The position numbers were made by a program, and so were the translations under genes. Below are positions 24,697 to 36,477 of a stretch of 64,000 nucleotides of DNA, piece after piece. Source of the stretch: Neostapfia colusana (taxonomy: Eukaryota; Streptophyta; Magnoliopsida; Poales; Poaceae); the NCBI GenBank assembly GCA_030760725.1, contig JASWHV010000012.1:36425652-36489651 (forward strand). Reading direction: 5' to 3'. Every line of letters starts with the position of its first letter. Position 1 is the first letter of the stretch. The notes beneath the pieces were generated by a model, which saw only the letters and a program-made list of their open reading frames with translations, searched no databases and had not been told where the DNA came from.

Positions 24697-25114
24697 TTAC
24701 CGGATTTGCGACGCTAAAAAGTCGGGGTAGTTAGCGCGAAGAAAGCCTTCGCTCTCCCATGTCGCTTCATCTACGGAGTGATTACTCCATAGAACCTTAT
24801 AGAACCACAACGTATGGTTGCATGTGGTTCGGGACTTCTCATCAATAATCTGAACCGGTTCCTCCCGATAAGTGAGATCCGGTTTCAGTTCTTCAATATC
24901 TCCCAGCTGAACGGTGGTTGAAAGCTTGATGCATTTCCTCAGTTGAGAAATGTTAAAGATGTCGTGCACACCGGAGAGTGTCGCTGGTAACTCCAGCCGG
25001 TATGCAACTGATCCACATCTTTCCACAATCTGGAATGGACCGATGAATCGGGGTGCCAACTTTCCTCTGACCCCGAATCTGTTCACACCCTTCATTGGAG
25101 ACACACATAGATAC
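24697..25114 (-). pseudogene. pol: Pol C-terminus of copy B: integrase end and chromodomain-like region
   Basis: A 135-codon open stretch. The first part (PMKGVNRFGVRGKLAPRFIG, then PFQIVERCG) is the GPY/F-type integrase C-terminus; then HDIFNISQLRK; and near the end VLWSNHSVDEATWE, the chromodomain-like signature of chromoviruses, which is thought to guide integration to chromatin. The gene is cut at 25114 by Copia-1 and continues at 34827. Confidence 0.85.
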
Positions 25115-26739
25115 TGTGAGACCTATGTGTGCTGAATACATTGACAATTAGGATCAAAATTAGCATTAACATTCAAAGTTTTGAATATTGCCAAAACATT
25201 CTTCTGTGGCAAGGTCCGACAAGTTCTTTGTTAGGTCCGCCAAGTGTTGGCAAGGTCCGACGCAAGGTCCGGAGAGATCCTGCAAGGTCTGGAGAGCTTC
25301 TGTGAGGTCCGGAGCTTGTTTTTAGGGAGCTCCCGTGAAGTTCAACTCGTAGAACTGCAGCGTCTTGTTTTTGCTTTTAACTCGCAATGTTTCAAACTTG
25401 CTTTATGGGAAGGTTTGCTTAGTATTAATTTGCTAAGTTTTTGGTGTGTTTTGGTGGTTATGGCTGTTATCATTTGATATGGTTTGCAACATGCTTATGT
25501 GACGTGCTCATGTAAGGTGTTGTGGTTTTCGAACTAACGTGAGTCAAGTCGAGGACTTGTGCTCGGAAGAATTGATTGTTTATTCATGTGCAGGTGTTGC
25601 TTGAGTTCAAGACATGGCTGGTGACGGGATCCATGGACTAGTCTCAGGAAGGAGATGAGGTTCCAACAACCAAGTTCGGAAGGAGCTGTTGTTGAGTTGA
25701 TCGGGAGGTCGCGCAACATGTTTGGATCAAGGGCAGTGCATATGAAGGTTGCGTGTACGTCATTGGAAGGTGTTTGCACGTGTTCAAGGAGTGCATGGAC
25801 GTGGCAACATTGTTCCAAGGCGTGATGAAGAGAAGTGGACGTAAAGAATTGGTCGGAAAGGTCCAACCGGCTGGATTGCGTACTCAGGCTGAGGCTGAGT
25901 CGGATATGGCTCAAATATGGAAGATTTGAGTTGGTTATGATAGGATTTCGTGCTAGGCACGAAGTTGAGTTGTTTTAGGAATGTTTAGGACGTTCCTAAG
26001 GTGTTTGGAAGTCTCACGATTGCTTCTATCTGCAAATAGGAGAGTCCTGAGCAGTTATGGTAAGTTAGGATACGAGTCCAATTAGGAGTAGGAGTCCTAG
26101 ATTGGATTGTTTAGCCTGAGGGCTGTCTATAAAAGCAAGTGAGGCCAGAGCTCTCGTGGGTAGAGAACTTTGGGCTGTTCCTCTTGTGTTTCTATTGAAT
26201 AAAGTTCATAGTTTCGAGGAGCTTTTGTGCCTTGTTCGTCCGACTTGTTTTTCGTCAAGTCTTTCTCGCCGAGTTTCTGGACAGACCGACGTTGCTTCGG
26301 TGTTTCGTTCATAACTCGAGTTTTACAGATCCGATTGACGTGATTCTTTTTGGGTTGTCTTCACAACTCAACTACCTATCATATATGAAATTTTCACGAG
26401 CTTCGGATCTGTACTTTTTGAGATACACGAGTTTCTTTGCAGCGTTGCAGATCTTTTTTATATCGGGTAGAACAGATTGATCTTCGTTTAATGTTTTGAT
26501 CGTATCTCAAGTTTTACTTCGTGTTTTCAAGTGATTCTTGTTGCATTAGGTCCGTGACTTGATTCTCTACCTCTCTACTTGATTTGTCACTGTTGAACAC
26601 GTTTGAAAACACTTGCACATATGGTTTCTTTAACCGATTGATTTTTTGCTGAGGGGTTTTTGTTGTTTCCGCTGCGAAAAGTTTTAATCTACCATTCACC
26701 CCCCCTCTGGTAGCTTTTCACGTGCTCTTCGATCCTACA
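25115..26739 (+). repeat. 5' LTR of Copia-1
   Basis: TGTGAGACC to CCTACA. Repeats of AAGGTCCGAC/G type lie at 25210-25320. A TATAAAAG box is at 26128-26135 and AATAAA at 26198-26203, suggesting a transcript start near 26160. Confidence 0.9.
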
Positions 26740-26741
26740 AT

Positions 26742-26754
26742 TGGTATCAGAGCC
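26742..26754 (+). other. Primer binding site of Copia-1
   Basis: TGGTATCAGAGCC two bases after the LTR, complementary to initiator tRNA-Met. Confidence 0.9.
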
Positions 26755-26800
26755 AAGGTGCTCTAATCTTTGTGATTTGCACGTGTTTTGACTAACCATC

Positions 26801-29062
26801 ATGGAGAAGTACTCCGCAAAACCTTGTGTGTTCAATGGCATCGATTTTCAGGTTTGGAAGGCGCGGATGGAGGCCTACATACAGACGAAAGGCTTCGCCA
26901 TATGGGAAAAGGTCTACCAGAACTTCGATGTACCACCCAACGATCAAGTTACGGCTGCGAACATGAGAGATGCTGACAACAACAACAAGGCTCACAACTT
27001 GATCATCCAAGGATTGACTCAAAGCGACTTCGACCGTGTTGCACACCTCCGATCTGCATATGATGTTTGGAAATCTCTTTGTGACTACCATGAAGGATCC
27101 AATATGATCAAGGAGGTAAGGCAAGATATGTTCAAGAAAGAATACATGCGTTTTGAGATGCAACCCGGTGAGTCAATTGACGACCTTTTTGCTCGCTTTA
27201 ATAAAATTCTCAGCAACTTGCGTAGTGTCAATGTTAACTTTTCAGATGCTGAAAATGCTAGACAATTGTTAGGAGCATTAGATATGTCAATTTGGGAGAT
27301 GAAAGTTACATCTATTTGTGAATCTACTGTCATGAGTTCTCTTACTTTATACGTGCTTTATTCTAAATTGAAAACTCATGAAATTGACATCATCTCACGT
27401 AAAAACCCCAACAAGTCTATTGCATTTGTTTCGCAACGTGACATGTCTAGTTCTAGTCAATCATCATCTAGTGGTGCACTCTCTTTGCTGTCCTCTCTAA
27501 CCCTTGAACAGATTGAAGAGTTTCCAGAGGAGGAGCTTGCACTCATCTCTACTCGGTTCTCAAAAGCATTGCAAAATGTGAGAACTAGAAGGAGAGGAAG
27601 CTCTGGACCTCAACGATGTTTTGAATGTGGTAAGACAGGACATTTTCGTACGGAGTGCCCTAACCTTTCACGTCCGACTTCACGTGAAGAAAAGCAAACA
27701 AGGCCGAAGAAATCGTTTGCAAAGAATAAGAAGAAGAAAGATTTATCAATGCGCAACATAGTGCATAGTATGATCTCTGCACTTCAAGATTTCGGCTCAA
27801 GTGATGTGGACACCGGTAGTGATGAAGATGAAGAAGCTATGGCAAATATGTGCTGCATGGCGAGCAAGTCAAGTTCAAGCTCCGAGGAGGCAGAACACAA
27901 CAGCGACAATGAAGAGGTATGTCCCACTTGCGAAGAAATGTGTGATGCTATTTCTCATGCCACTGTTATATTAAAGAAAAAGGATAAAAAACTTAGGAAC
28001 AATGCTGTTAAAATTGAATCACTAGAATCTGAAATTAATCGTTTAAAAACTTTGATTCCTAGTGATGATTTTTGTTCCTCATGTGATTTGATTTATAAAC
28101 AATTATCCTCTTTAAGAAGTGCACACGCATCTACACTTGATAAACTTGAACTTGAAATTGAAAAGAACAAAGAGCTTGCTGCACTTAATGATAAAAATTT
28201 GAAAGATGCTTGTTGTTCTACAATTGATTCGCATTGTTCTTCATATGATGATCTGAATAAGAAACTAAATGATGCTATGAATGAGATTTCTATTTTGAAC
28301 AATGCTTTACGTGTGCATGAAGTTAAATATTGTTCAAATTGCAAACTAAAAGGAAAAACTTCATGTGAAAACTGCTTTGATCTGTCCAATAAACTTGATG
28401 ACATGCATAGGACACTAGATCGGTTTTCTAATGCAAATAAGAACCTAAACATGCTGCTGAATTCTTCCAAGTCTTGTAATGATAAAACTGGTTTAGGTTT
28501 TAATTCTCATGCTCATGCTAAGGCACACCCACCTAAAGTTGTAAAGTCATTAGGAAGCGGTTTGATTCAAACAGCTCCTAGACAAAAAGAGGTGATTTTC
28601 AAATCTGCAGGAGTACTGTCCCATTCGGGTTCTAATAAATGTGTTGCTTGCTCATCTAGACATGATAATAAGGTTATTTTTCATTGTACCTACTGTGGTA
28701 GAGATGGTCATGTCATGGATTTTTGTTATAGACTAGCTAAACACGATAAGAAACAAAGAATACTTGCTAGATCACATAACAACCAAGCAAAATCTGCTAG
28801 ACCGAATGTTCGGAGCTTGCAACCTGCTGTAATGAGTCAAAAACTTGCTCCCGGACCTACTGTTTTTTGTGCTACATATAACACATCTTCTAAGTCAGTA
28901 GTTGGGAACAAAAATTTTCGATGTTTGGCTCATAAACCTGCTGTACCTTCTCAGCTTTCGCGTGTTATTCCTGCTGGACGTCGTGTGACTCAGTACTGGA
29001 TTCCTAAAAGTCTTTTAACTAACCCCAGTATTGAGTCATCGACGTATTGTGCTGCTGTGTAG
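26801..29062 (+). CDS. gag: gag of Copia-1, intact, 753 residues
   Basis: ATG at 26801, 46 bases after the primer site. The N-terminal ~200 residues match the copia Gag domain (MEKYSAKPC, DFQVWKARMEAY, then a UBN2-like region). A CX2CX4HX4C knuckle sits at residues 273-286 (CFECGKTGHFRTEC) and a second at 629-642 (CTYCGRDGHVMDFC). Residues ~395-540 are Lys/Glu/Leu-rich and likely coiled coil. It ends at TAG 29060-29062, and the protease motif follows in the same frame, so stop readthrough could join the two. It has no internal break although pol is destroyed. Expected to form RNA-packaging particles in the cytoplasm. Confidence 0.92.
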   Translation: MEKYSAKPCVFNGIDFQVWKARMEAYIQTKGFAIWEKVYQNFDVPPNDQVTAANMRDADNNNKAHNLIIQGLTQSDFDRVAHLRSAYDVWKSLCDYHEGSNMIKEVRQDMFKKEYMRFEMQPGESIDDLFARFNKILSNLRSVNVNFSDAENARQLLGALDMSIWEMKVTSICESTVMSSLTLYVLYSKLKTHEIDIISRKNPNKSIAFVSQRDMSSSSQSSSSGALSLLSSLTLEQIEEFPEEELALISTRFSKALQNVRTRRRGSSGPQRCFECGKTGHFRTECPNLSRPTSREEKQTRPKKSFAKNKKKKDLSMRNIVHSMISALQDFGSSDVDTGSDEDEEAMANMCCMASKSSSSSEEAEHNSDNEEVCPTCEEMCDAISHATVILKKKDKKLRNNAVKIESLESEINRLKTLIPSDDFCSSCDLIYKQLSSLRSAHASTLDKLELEIEKNKELAALNDKNLKDACCSTIDSHCSSYDDLNKKLNDAMNEISILNNALRVHEVKYCSNCKLKGKTSCENCFDLSNKLDDMHRTLDRFSNANKNLNMLLNSSKSCNDKTGLGFNSHAHAKAHPPKVVKSLGSGLIQTAPRQKEVIFKSAGVLSHSGSNKCVACSSRHDNKVIFHCTYCGRDGHVMDFCYRLAKHDKKQRILARSHNNQAKSARPNVRSLQPAVMSQKLAPGPTVFCATYNTSSKSVVGNKNFRCLAHKPAVPSQLSRVIPAGRRVTQYWIPKSLLTNPSIESSTYCAAV

Positions 29063-32000
29063 GTTTCACGTTTGGGGAAGGAGAACATTTGGATTGTGGA
29101 TTCAGGTTGCTCAGACCACATGACCGGTAACAAAGAATGGTTCTCCTCTCTCTTTTGTGTCACGTGCAGAAAATGTTACTTTTGCCGATAACTCTTCTAC
29201 TCCCATAATTGCTAAAGGTTCGGTTAGAGTAAACCATCTCTACACTTTGAAAGATGTGGCACTTGTTAAAAATTTGAAATACAACTTGCTTTCGGTTTCA
29301 CAATTGCTAGATGAAAATCTAGAGGTTAGCTTTGCTAAAAATTGCTGCAAGGTTGTAGATTCAAAAGGTGAGCTTTTGTTTAACATGTCTAGGTTTGGAA
29401 GAGTTTTTAATGCTGATTTTGATTTGTCAACTTCTAATCATCGGTTTATAGTTGCTAATGATACAAAGGTTCTATATTTTTGGCATCGTAGACTTGGTCA
29501 CATAGGCTTTGATCATCTCACTCGTGTTAGTGCTCTCGATCGCATACGTGGGCTGCCGAAGCTTAAAAAGGACAATGATATTGTGTGCTCTTCTTGTAGA
29601 CATGCTAAGCTTGTTGCAGGTTCACATGCTCCTCTCACAATGACCATGACAGCTGAACCGGGACAACTTTTACATCTTGACACAGTAGGTCCGGCACGTG
29701 TTCAATCCTTCGGAGGTAAATGGTATGTGCTTGTGATTGTTGATGATTATTCCAGATATTCTTGGGTTTATTTTATGGCATCTAAGAATGAAGCTTTTAG
29801 TCATTTTAGAACTTTATTTCTTAGATTATCTATTGATCACCCATGATCATTAAAAGCAATTAGAAGTGGTAACAGAACTGAATTTAAAAACCAATCCTTT
29901 GATCACTTTTGTGCTGAAAATGGAATAGATCATCAATACTCTTCACCCTATGTACCACAAAAAAATGGTGTCGTATAAAGAAAGAACAGGACCTTAGTTG
30001 AGATGGCTAGGACTATGCTTGATGAATATCAAACTCCTAGGAAATTTTGGGCTGATGCAATTGCAACCGCTTGTTATGTCTCAAATCGTGTTTTCTTGCG
30101 TGCTAAGCTTGGAAAAACCCCATATGAGCTCCGGTTTGGACATAGGCCTAGTGTTACACACTTTAGGGTTTTTGGTTGCAAATGCTTTGTTAAGAAATAT
30201 GGTAATCTTGATAAATTTGAAGCTAGATCTGTTGATGGCATGTTTCTTGGTTATCCATCTCATACTAGAGTCTACCGTGTGCTTTTACTTGACACTAACA
30301 AAATTGTGGAGACTTGCGAGGTTTCTTTTGATGAAGCTAGCCCAAGTACTAGCTCCGATATTGCAAGTCCGGATCCATATCCGCAGGGGGAGAGTATTTT
30401 TATTGAGAAGATGAAGAAGTGGTGCTGCTGCCCAAAAACTCGGAAGTAAATAACGATCAAGCTGCTGATTTTGCACCACAACCAGCACCAACAGTCACTA
30501 CTGCTGGTTCGGACCTTCCTCAATCAACAAGCTCTCCTAATCAAAGGTCCGAACATGAAGAAGAAGGTGCTTGTGAAGTGTCTACTCCCCTCCGAGTACT
30601 CAAAAGTCATCCTCCACAACAAATCATTGGAAGCTTGCATGAACGAGTCACTCGGTCCAGGTTTTGCGATCCAAACTCTCATGCTCATTCTGCTTTTGTT
30701 GCTTCTTTTGAACCCAAGGATATATCACACACACTCACTAATGAATCTTGGATTAATGCCATGCAAGAAGAGTTAGAAAATTTTGAAAGAAATAATGTTT
30801 GGAAACTTGTACCTCCACCTCAAGGTCACACATTAATTGGAACTAAATGGGTATTTAAAAATAACCAAAGTGAGGATGGGGTTGTGGTTAGGAATAAAGC
30901 TAGATTAGTTGCTCAAGGTTTCACTCAAATTGAAGGTCTAGATTTTGATGAAACATTTGCTCCTGTTGCTAGATTAGAAGCTATAAGAATTTTATTAGCA
31001 TTTGCTGCATCTAAAGGTTTCAAGTTATATCAAATGTATGTTAAAAGTGCTTTTCTTAATGGCTATATAGAGGAGGAGGTTTATGTTAAGCAGCCACCAG
31101 GTTTTGAAAATCCAAATTTTCCTAATCATGTTTACAAACTGTCCAAAGCCTTGTACGGTCTAAAACAAGCCCCTAGAGCATGGTATGATAGGTTAAAAAC
31201 ATTCTTACTTGAAAAGGGGTTTACCATGGGCAAGGTTGATAAAACTCTTTTTGTACTTAAGCATGGCAATGACTCATTATTCGTTCAAGTGTATGTGGAT
31301 GATATTATCTTTGGTTGTGCTTCTCATGATCTCGTGTCCAAGTTTTCAGCTATGATGAGTTCAGAATTTGAGATGAGTATGATGGGAGAACTCACATACT
31401 TTTTGTGGCTGCAAATCAAGCAAACAAAAGAAGGAACTTTTGTGCATCAAACTAAGTATACAAAGGATCTTCTTAAGCGCTTCAACATGGACAAATGCAA
31501 GCCTCTTCGGACACCAATGGGAACAGCAACAACATTTGAACTTGACGAAGATGGTGACCCGGTCGATAAAAAGAATACAGAAGTATGATTGGATCACTTT
31601 TGTATCTCACGGCGTCAAGACCAGACATACAATTCAGCGTATGTCTCTGTGCACGTTTTCAAGCTTCTCCACGTGCTTCACATCGCCAAGCCATCAAAAG
31701 GATTCTCAGGTACCTACATGGAACTCAAGAATTTGGCATTTTTCTTCCTTCTTCCTCAACCGTTTCTTTGAAAGCTTTTTCGGATGCTGATTTTGGGAGT
31801 TGTAGGATTGATAGGAAAAGTACTTCGGATGCTTGTCATTTTCTTGGTAATTCACTTGTTGCTTGGTCCTCTAGAAAACAAGGTTCAGTCGCACAATCCA
31901 CGGCCGAATCTGAATATGTAGCTGCGGCTAGCGCTTGCTCACAAATTCTTTGGATTGTTCAAACACTTAAGGACTATGGGGTTGATTTAGATAGTGTTCC

Positions 32001-32244
32001 ACTGTTTTGTGATAACACTAGTGCAATTTGTATTGCTAAAAACCCCGTGAAACACTCTAGAACTAAGCACATTGACATTAGGTATCACTTTCTTTGTGAT
32101 AATGTTGAAAAAGGAAACATTGTGCTTCACCATGTCGATACCGAACAACAATTGGCTGATATTTTTACAAAACCTTTGGATTTCACTCGTTTTTGTTTCA
32201 TTCGTAGTGAAATAGGGGTTATGCATCCTCATGGCTTAAATTGA
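29063..32244 (+). pseudogene. pol: pol of Copia-1, multiply broken
   Basis: Protease (IVDSGCSDHM, Asp codon 29099) is in frame with gag. Breaks: frameshift near 29150, TGA at 29844, TAA at 29976, frameshift near 30410, frameshift near 31575. Integrase keeps the HHCC region and first Asp (LLHLD), but the second catalytic Asp is Gly (29868-29870) and the position of the catalytic Glu is the TAA. In reverse transcriptase the motif DVKSAF reads YVKSAF (TAT at 31037-31039), losing a catalytic Asp; YVDD is kept. RNase H (DADFGSC, then TAESEYVA) is open to 32244. This pol cannot support its own movement. Confidence 0.9.
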
Positions 32245-33223
32245 GGGGGAGTTTTTGAAACTTTGAAAGTCTATGTGTGAATCTGAAACTAAAATAATAT
32301 GAGCATAGTATTTCATACATATATGACTTTGTGATTCCTTTTACAGGCTGAAAGTTCTTACTACATTACTCATGTTATACATTTTGTAGTTTTTACCATG
32401 ACTAGTAATTGGAATAATTACATACACTAAATCTGGTCATGATCGAACTTTCTTGCTGTTTTGAACTTGTTGCGTGCTCACAAGTGCTTTTAATCATAAA
32501 AAATTTAATCAAGTGATCATCTCACATGTTGAGTTTTCAAATAAAAAATTGAGAAAAGATCAAGAGAATATGCATGCATCACACTTCTTCTTTTGAGATT
32601 GCTTATCATTGCACTAAGATATGAACTTGGAAGGAATTGTGTATGACTAAAACCATGTCCTTAAGCTTCTGATTGTCAAATGACATAGGCTTGGCTTGGT
32701 TAGAATAAGGCTGATGCGGCATATAATCTCTTGCAAATATCATATGATCAATGTGCTTTAAATGATTATGAATAATAAAAATGCAGCAACAAGTGTCATG
32801 TTTTCAGGTTTTGAAATAGTTGAGTAAGGGAGATCATGACTTGCTTAAACTGAAAAATACATTTGATCTCTTGCATGGCTTACACTACTTTATGTATCTC
32901 ATTGATGTGATAGTGTAAGTAACCTGATAGTATGACTTGGATGAGCTTTGTTTTGTATGTATATGTTATAATATGCTCATAACATTTAAAATTTTCTCTT
33001 TTGAACCTTGCTGAATACATTGTCAAAGGGGGAGAAATATGTATAAGGAGAGATTTTTTTTACACTTTGCATATGTTATACACTTTCTTCCTTCTCTGAT
33101 TTTAAAAAATGGGGAGAAATTAATAAAGGGGGAGAAATGAATTTTCAAAGCTTTTCAAAACTTTTCATAAGCCAATGTTCGGATTTTAATTGGTGTTGCC
33201 AATGCATTCATCAAGGGGGAGAT
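32245..33223 (+). other. 3' untranslated region of Copia-1 with repeated polypurine tracts
   Basis: AT-rich, no coding frame, and no third ORF like that of Copia-2. AAGGGGGAG-type tracts occur near 33024-33037, 33105-33119, 33125-33136 and right before the LTR (33213-33223). Multiple tracts are a known Sirevirus feature. A stretch near 33010 resembles the LTR start (GCTGAATACATTG). Confidence 0.8.
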
Positions 33224-34826
33224 TGTGAGACCTATGTGTGCTGAATACATTGGCAATTAGGATAAAAGTTAGCATTAACATTCAAAGTTTTGAATATTGC
33301 CAAAACATTCTTCTGTGGCAAGGTCCGACAAGTTCTTTGTTAGGTCCTCCAAGTGTTGGCAAGGTCCGACGCAAGGTCCGGAGAGCTTCTGTGATGTCCG
33401 GAGCTTGTTTTTAGGGAGCTCTCGTGAAGTTCAACTCGTAGAACTGCAGCGTCTTGTTTTTGCTTTTAACTCGCAATGTTTCAAACTTGCTTTATGGGAA
33501 GGTTTGCTTAGTATTAATTTGCTAAGTTTTTGGTGTGTTTTGGTGGTTATGGCTGTTATCATTTGATATGGTTTGCAACATGCTTATGTGACGTGCTCAT
33601 GTAAGGTGTTGTGGTTTTCGAACTAACGTGAGTCAAGTCGAGGACTTGTGCTCGGAAGAATTGGTTGTTTATTCATGTGCAGGTGTTGCTTGAGTTCAAG
33701 ACATGGCTGGTGACGGGATCCTTGGACTAGTCTCAGGGAGGAGATGAGGTTCCAACAACCAAGTTCGGGAGGAGCTGTGGTTGAGTTGATCGGGAGGTCG
33801 CACAGCATGTTTGGATCAAGGGCAGTGCATATGAAGGTTGCGTGTACGTCATTGGAAGGTGTTTGCACGTGTGCAAAGAGTGCATGGACATGGCAACATT
33901 GTTCTAAGGCGTGATGAAGAAAAGTGGACGTAAAGAATTGGTCGGAAAGGTCCAACCGGCTGGATTGCGTACTCAGGCTGAGGTTGAGTCGGATATGGCT
34001 CAAATATGGAAGATTTGAGTTGGTTATGATAGGATTTCATGCTAGGCACGAAGTTGAGTTGTTTTAGAAATGTTTAGGACGTTCCTAAGGTGTTTGGAAG
34101 TCTCACGATTGCTTCTATCTGCGAATAGGAGAGTCCTGAGCAGTTATGTTAAGTTAGGATACGAGTCCAATTAGGAGTAGGAGTCCTAGATTGGATTGTT
34201 TAGCCTGAGGGCTGGCTATAAAAGCAAAGGAGGCCAGAGCTCTTGTGGGTAGAGAACTTTGGGCTGTTCCTCTTGTGTTTCTATTGAATAAAGTTCATAG
34301 TTTCGATGAGCTTTTGTGCCTTGTTCGTCCGACTTGTTTTTCGTCAAGTCTTTCTCGCCGAGTTTCTGGACAGACCGATGTTGCTTCGGTGTTTCGTTCA
34401 TAACTCGAGTTTTACAGATCCGATTGGCGTGATTCTTTTTGGTTTGTCTTCACAACTCAATTATCTATCATCTGTGAAATTTTCACGAGCTTCGGATCTG
34501 TAGTTTTTTAGATACACGAGTTTCTTTGCAGCGTTGCAGATCTGTTTTATATCGGCTAGAACAGATTGATCTTCGTTTAATGTTTTGATCGTATCTCAAG
34601 TTTTACTTCGTGTTTTCAAGTGATTCTTGTTGCATTAGATCCTTCACTTTATTCTCTACCTCTCTACTTGATTTGTCATGGTTGAACACGTTTGAAAACA
34701 CTTGCACACACGGTTTCTTTAACCGATTGATTTTTTGCTGAGGGGTTTTTGTTGTTTTCGCTGTGAAAAGTTTTAATCTACCATTCACCCCCTCTGGTAG
34801 ATTTTCATGTGCTCTTCGATCCTACA
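33224..34826 (+). repeat. 3' LTR of Copia-1
   Basis: TGTGAGACC to CCTACA, directly after the polypurine tract. TATAAAAG at 34217-34224. Lacks about 20 bases present near 25282-25303 of the 5' LTR. Confidence 0.9.
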
Positions 34827-36477
34827 GATACACGTGATCCCTGACTTCGAATTGTAAAGGACGTCTTCTCCGGTCCGCATAATATTTTTGTCAGGATTGG
34901 GCGGCTTTTAAGTTCGCTTGAATCAGCCGAACCTTTTCTTCTGCGTTATTGACAAGATCAATTCCGAAGGTAACCCTTTTGCCAGACTCACACCAATTCA
35001 GCGGTGTGCGGCATTTTCTCCCATATAGCGTCTCGTAGGGCGCCATCTTGATGTTGGCTTGGTAACCATTATTGTATGAAAACTCAGCTAACGGTAAGTT
35101 ATCATCCCAATTCCTACCGTGGTTGATAGCACAAGCTCGTAACATGGCTTCTAATATTTGATTTACCCGCTCGGTTTACGCATCCATCTGTGGGTGGTAC
35201 GCTAAACTACGGATCAGCTTCGTCCCCAAAGCAGCATGTAACTGCTCCCAAAAATGAGACATAAATAAAATGCCCCGATCGGAGATGATAGTATGGGGTA
35301 TGCCGTACAGGCACAGGATCCGTGAGATGTACAATTCAACATACTTCTTGGCGTTGTAGTTGGTATTGACCGGAATAAAATGGGCAACTTTGGTGAGCCG
35401 GTCGACGATCACCCACACTGAATCATGCTTCTGAAATGTGGTCGGTAAACCGAGGATGAAGTCCATGCTCACATCCTCCCACATCCAGGCAGGAATGCCA
35501 AGCGGTTGTAATAATCCCAGTTTCCTCATATGGTCAGCCTTCACCCTTCGGCATGTATCACATTTGGAGACGTATTTTGTGATCTCCCGCTTCCTTTCTG
35601 AGTTCTTGATACATCTCGTTGCTGCCGGGGTGAATAGAAAACTTTGACAAGTGAGCCTCATCAAAGATTTTCTTCCCTAACTCGGGTTACGGGGTACAAT
35701 GATCCTGTCCTTGAACCACAGGACGTCGTCTCTGTCTTTCCAGAAACACTTCAACTTCCCACTGTCTACACGTCTCCGCAAATGCGACATGCCCTTGTCA
35801 TGTTTCTGAGTGCCGCTATCTTTTCACGGATGGTGGGGATAAGAGCTAAGTTGTAGAGAGCTCCATGTGGAATCACATGCAATGGTGGCTCACTCTCTTC
35901 CAATGAAGTGATGGTCAAATTATGTATGTGTGACTTGCGACTCAGCGCATCCGCCACCATGTTTGCCTTGCCTGGGTGATAATGGATCTCTATTTTGTAA
36001 TCCTTTATCAACTCCAACCACCTTCGCTGCCTCATGTTCAACTCCTTCTAAGTGAATACATACTTGAGGATCTTGTGGTCGATATATAAATGTACGAGGT
36101 TACCGAGTAGGTAGTGCCTCCATATTTTGAGTGCGAGTACCACGGCAGCGAGCTCTAATTCATGAGTTGGACAGTTTTGCTCATGATTCCTGATCTGCCG
36201 TGATCCATACATGACCACCCTTCGGTCTTGCATCTGCACACATCCAAGCCCAATGCCGGATGCATCGCAGTACACATCGAACGGTTTTGTTGTATCTGGC
36301 TGCGCCAAAACCGGTGCTGATGTTAGGTGCTTTACTAATGCCTTGAACGCTGCTTCACATGCTGGACTCCAAACATATTTGGTAGCCTTCTTCAGCAGAT
36401 CTGTCATAGGCTTGGCAATGTTCGAGAACTTTGGAATGAATCTCCGATAATATCCCGCGAGTCCGAGGAAATTCCGT
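34827..36477 (-). pseudogene. pol: Middle of copy B pol: integrase, RNase H and end of reverse transcriptase, broken
   Basis: Collinear with copy A about 80-1735. Open pieces at 34891-35145, 35176-35664 (HHCC tail, MDFILGLP, SDRG), 35766-36041 (RNase H end, KANMVADALSRKSH) and 36048-36407 (YCDASGIGLG) are separated by stops or frameshifts; for example the stretch after MDA near 35176 and a deletion near 35600 disrupt integrase. The right end is cut by Copia-2 at 36477. Confidence 0.85.

Larger units (their letters stand above)
25115..34826 (+). mobile_element. Ty1/copia (Sirevirus-type) retrotransposon Copia-1
   Basis: Complete ends: LTRs 25115-26739 and 33224-34826, target duplication GATAC at 25110-25114 and 34827-34831. 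Order gag, protease, integrase, reverse transcriptase, RNase H is that of Ty1/copia. Sirevirus traits: long gag with coiled coil and two zinc knuckles, repeat-rich LTR, several polypurine-like tracts before the 3' LTR. By eye the LTRs differ at about 50 sites plus a ~20 base indel, roughly 3%, somewhat more than Copia-2. It splits copy B's integrase gene. Confidence 0.95.
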
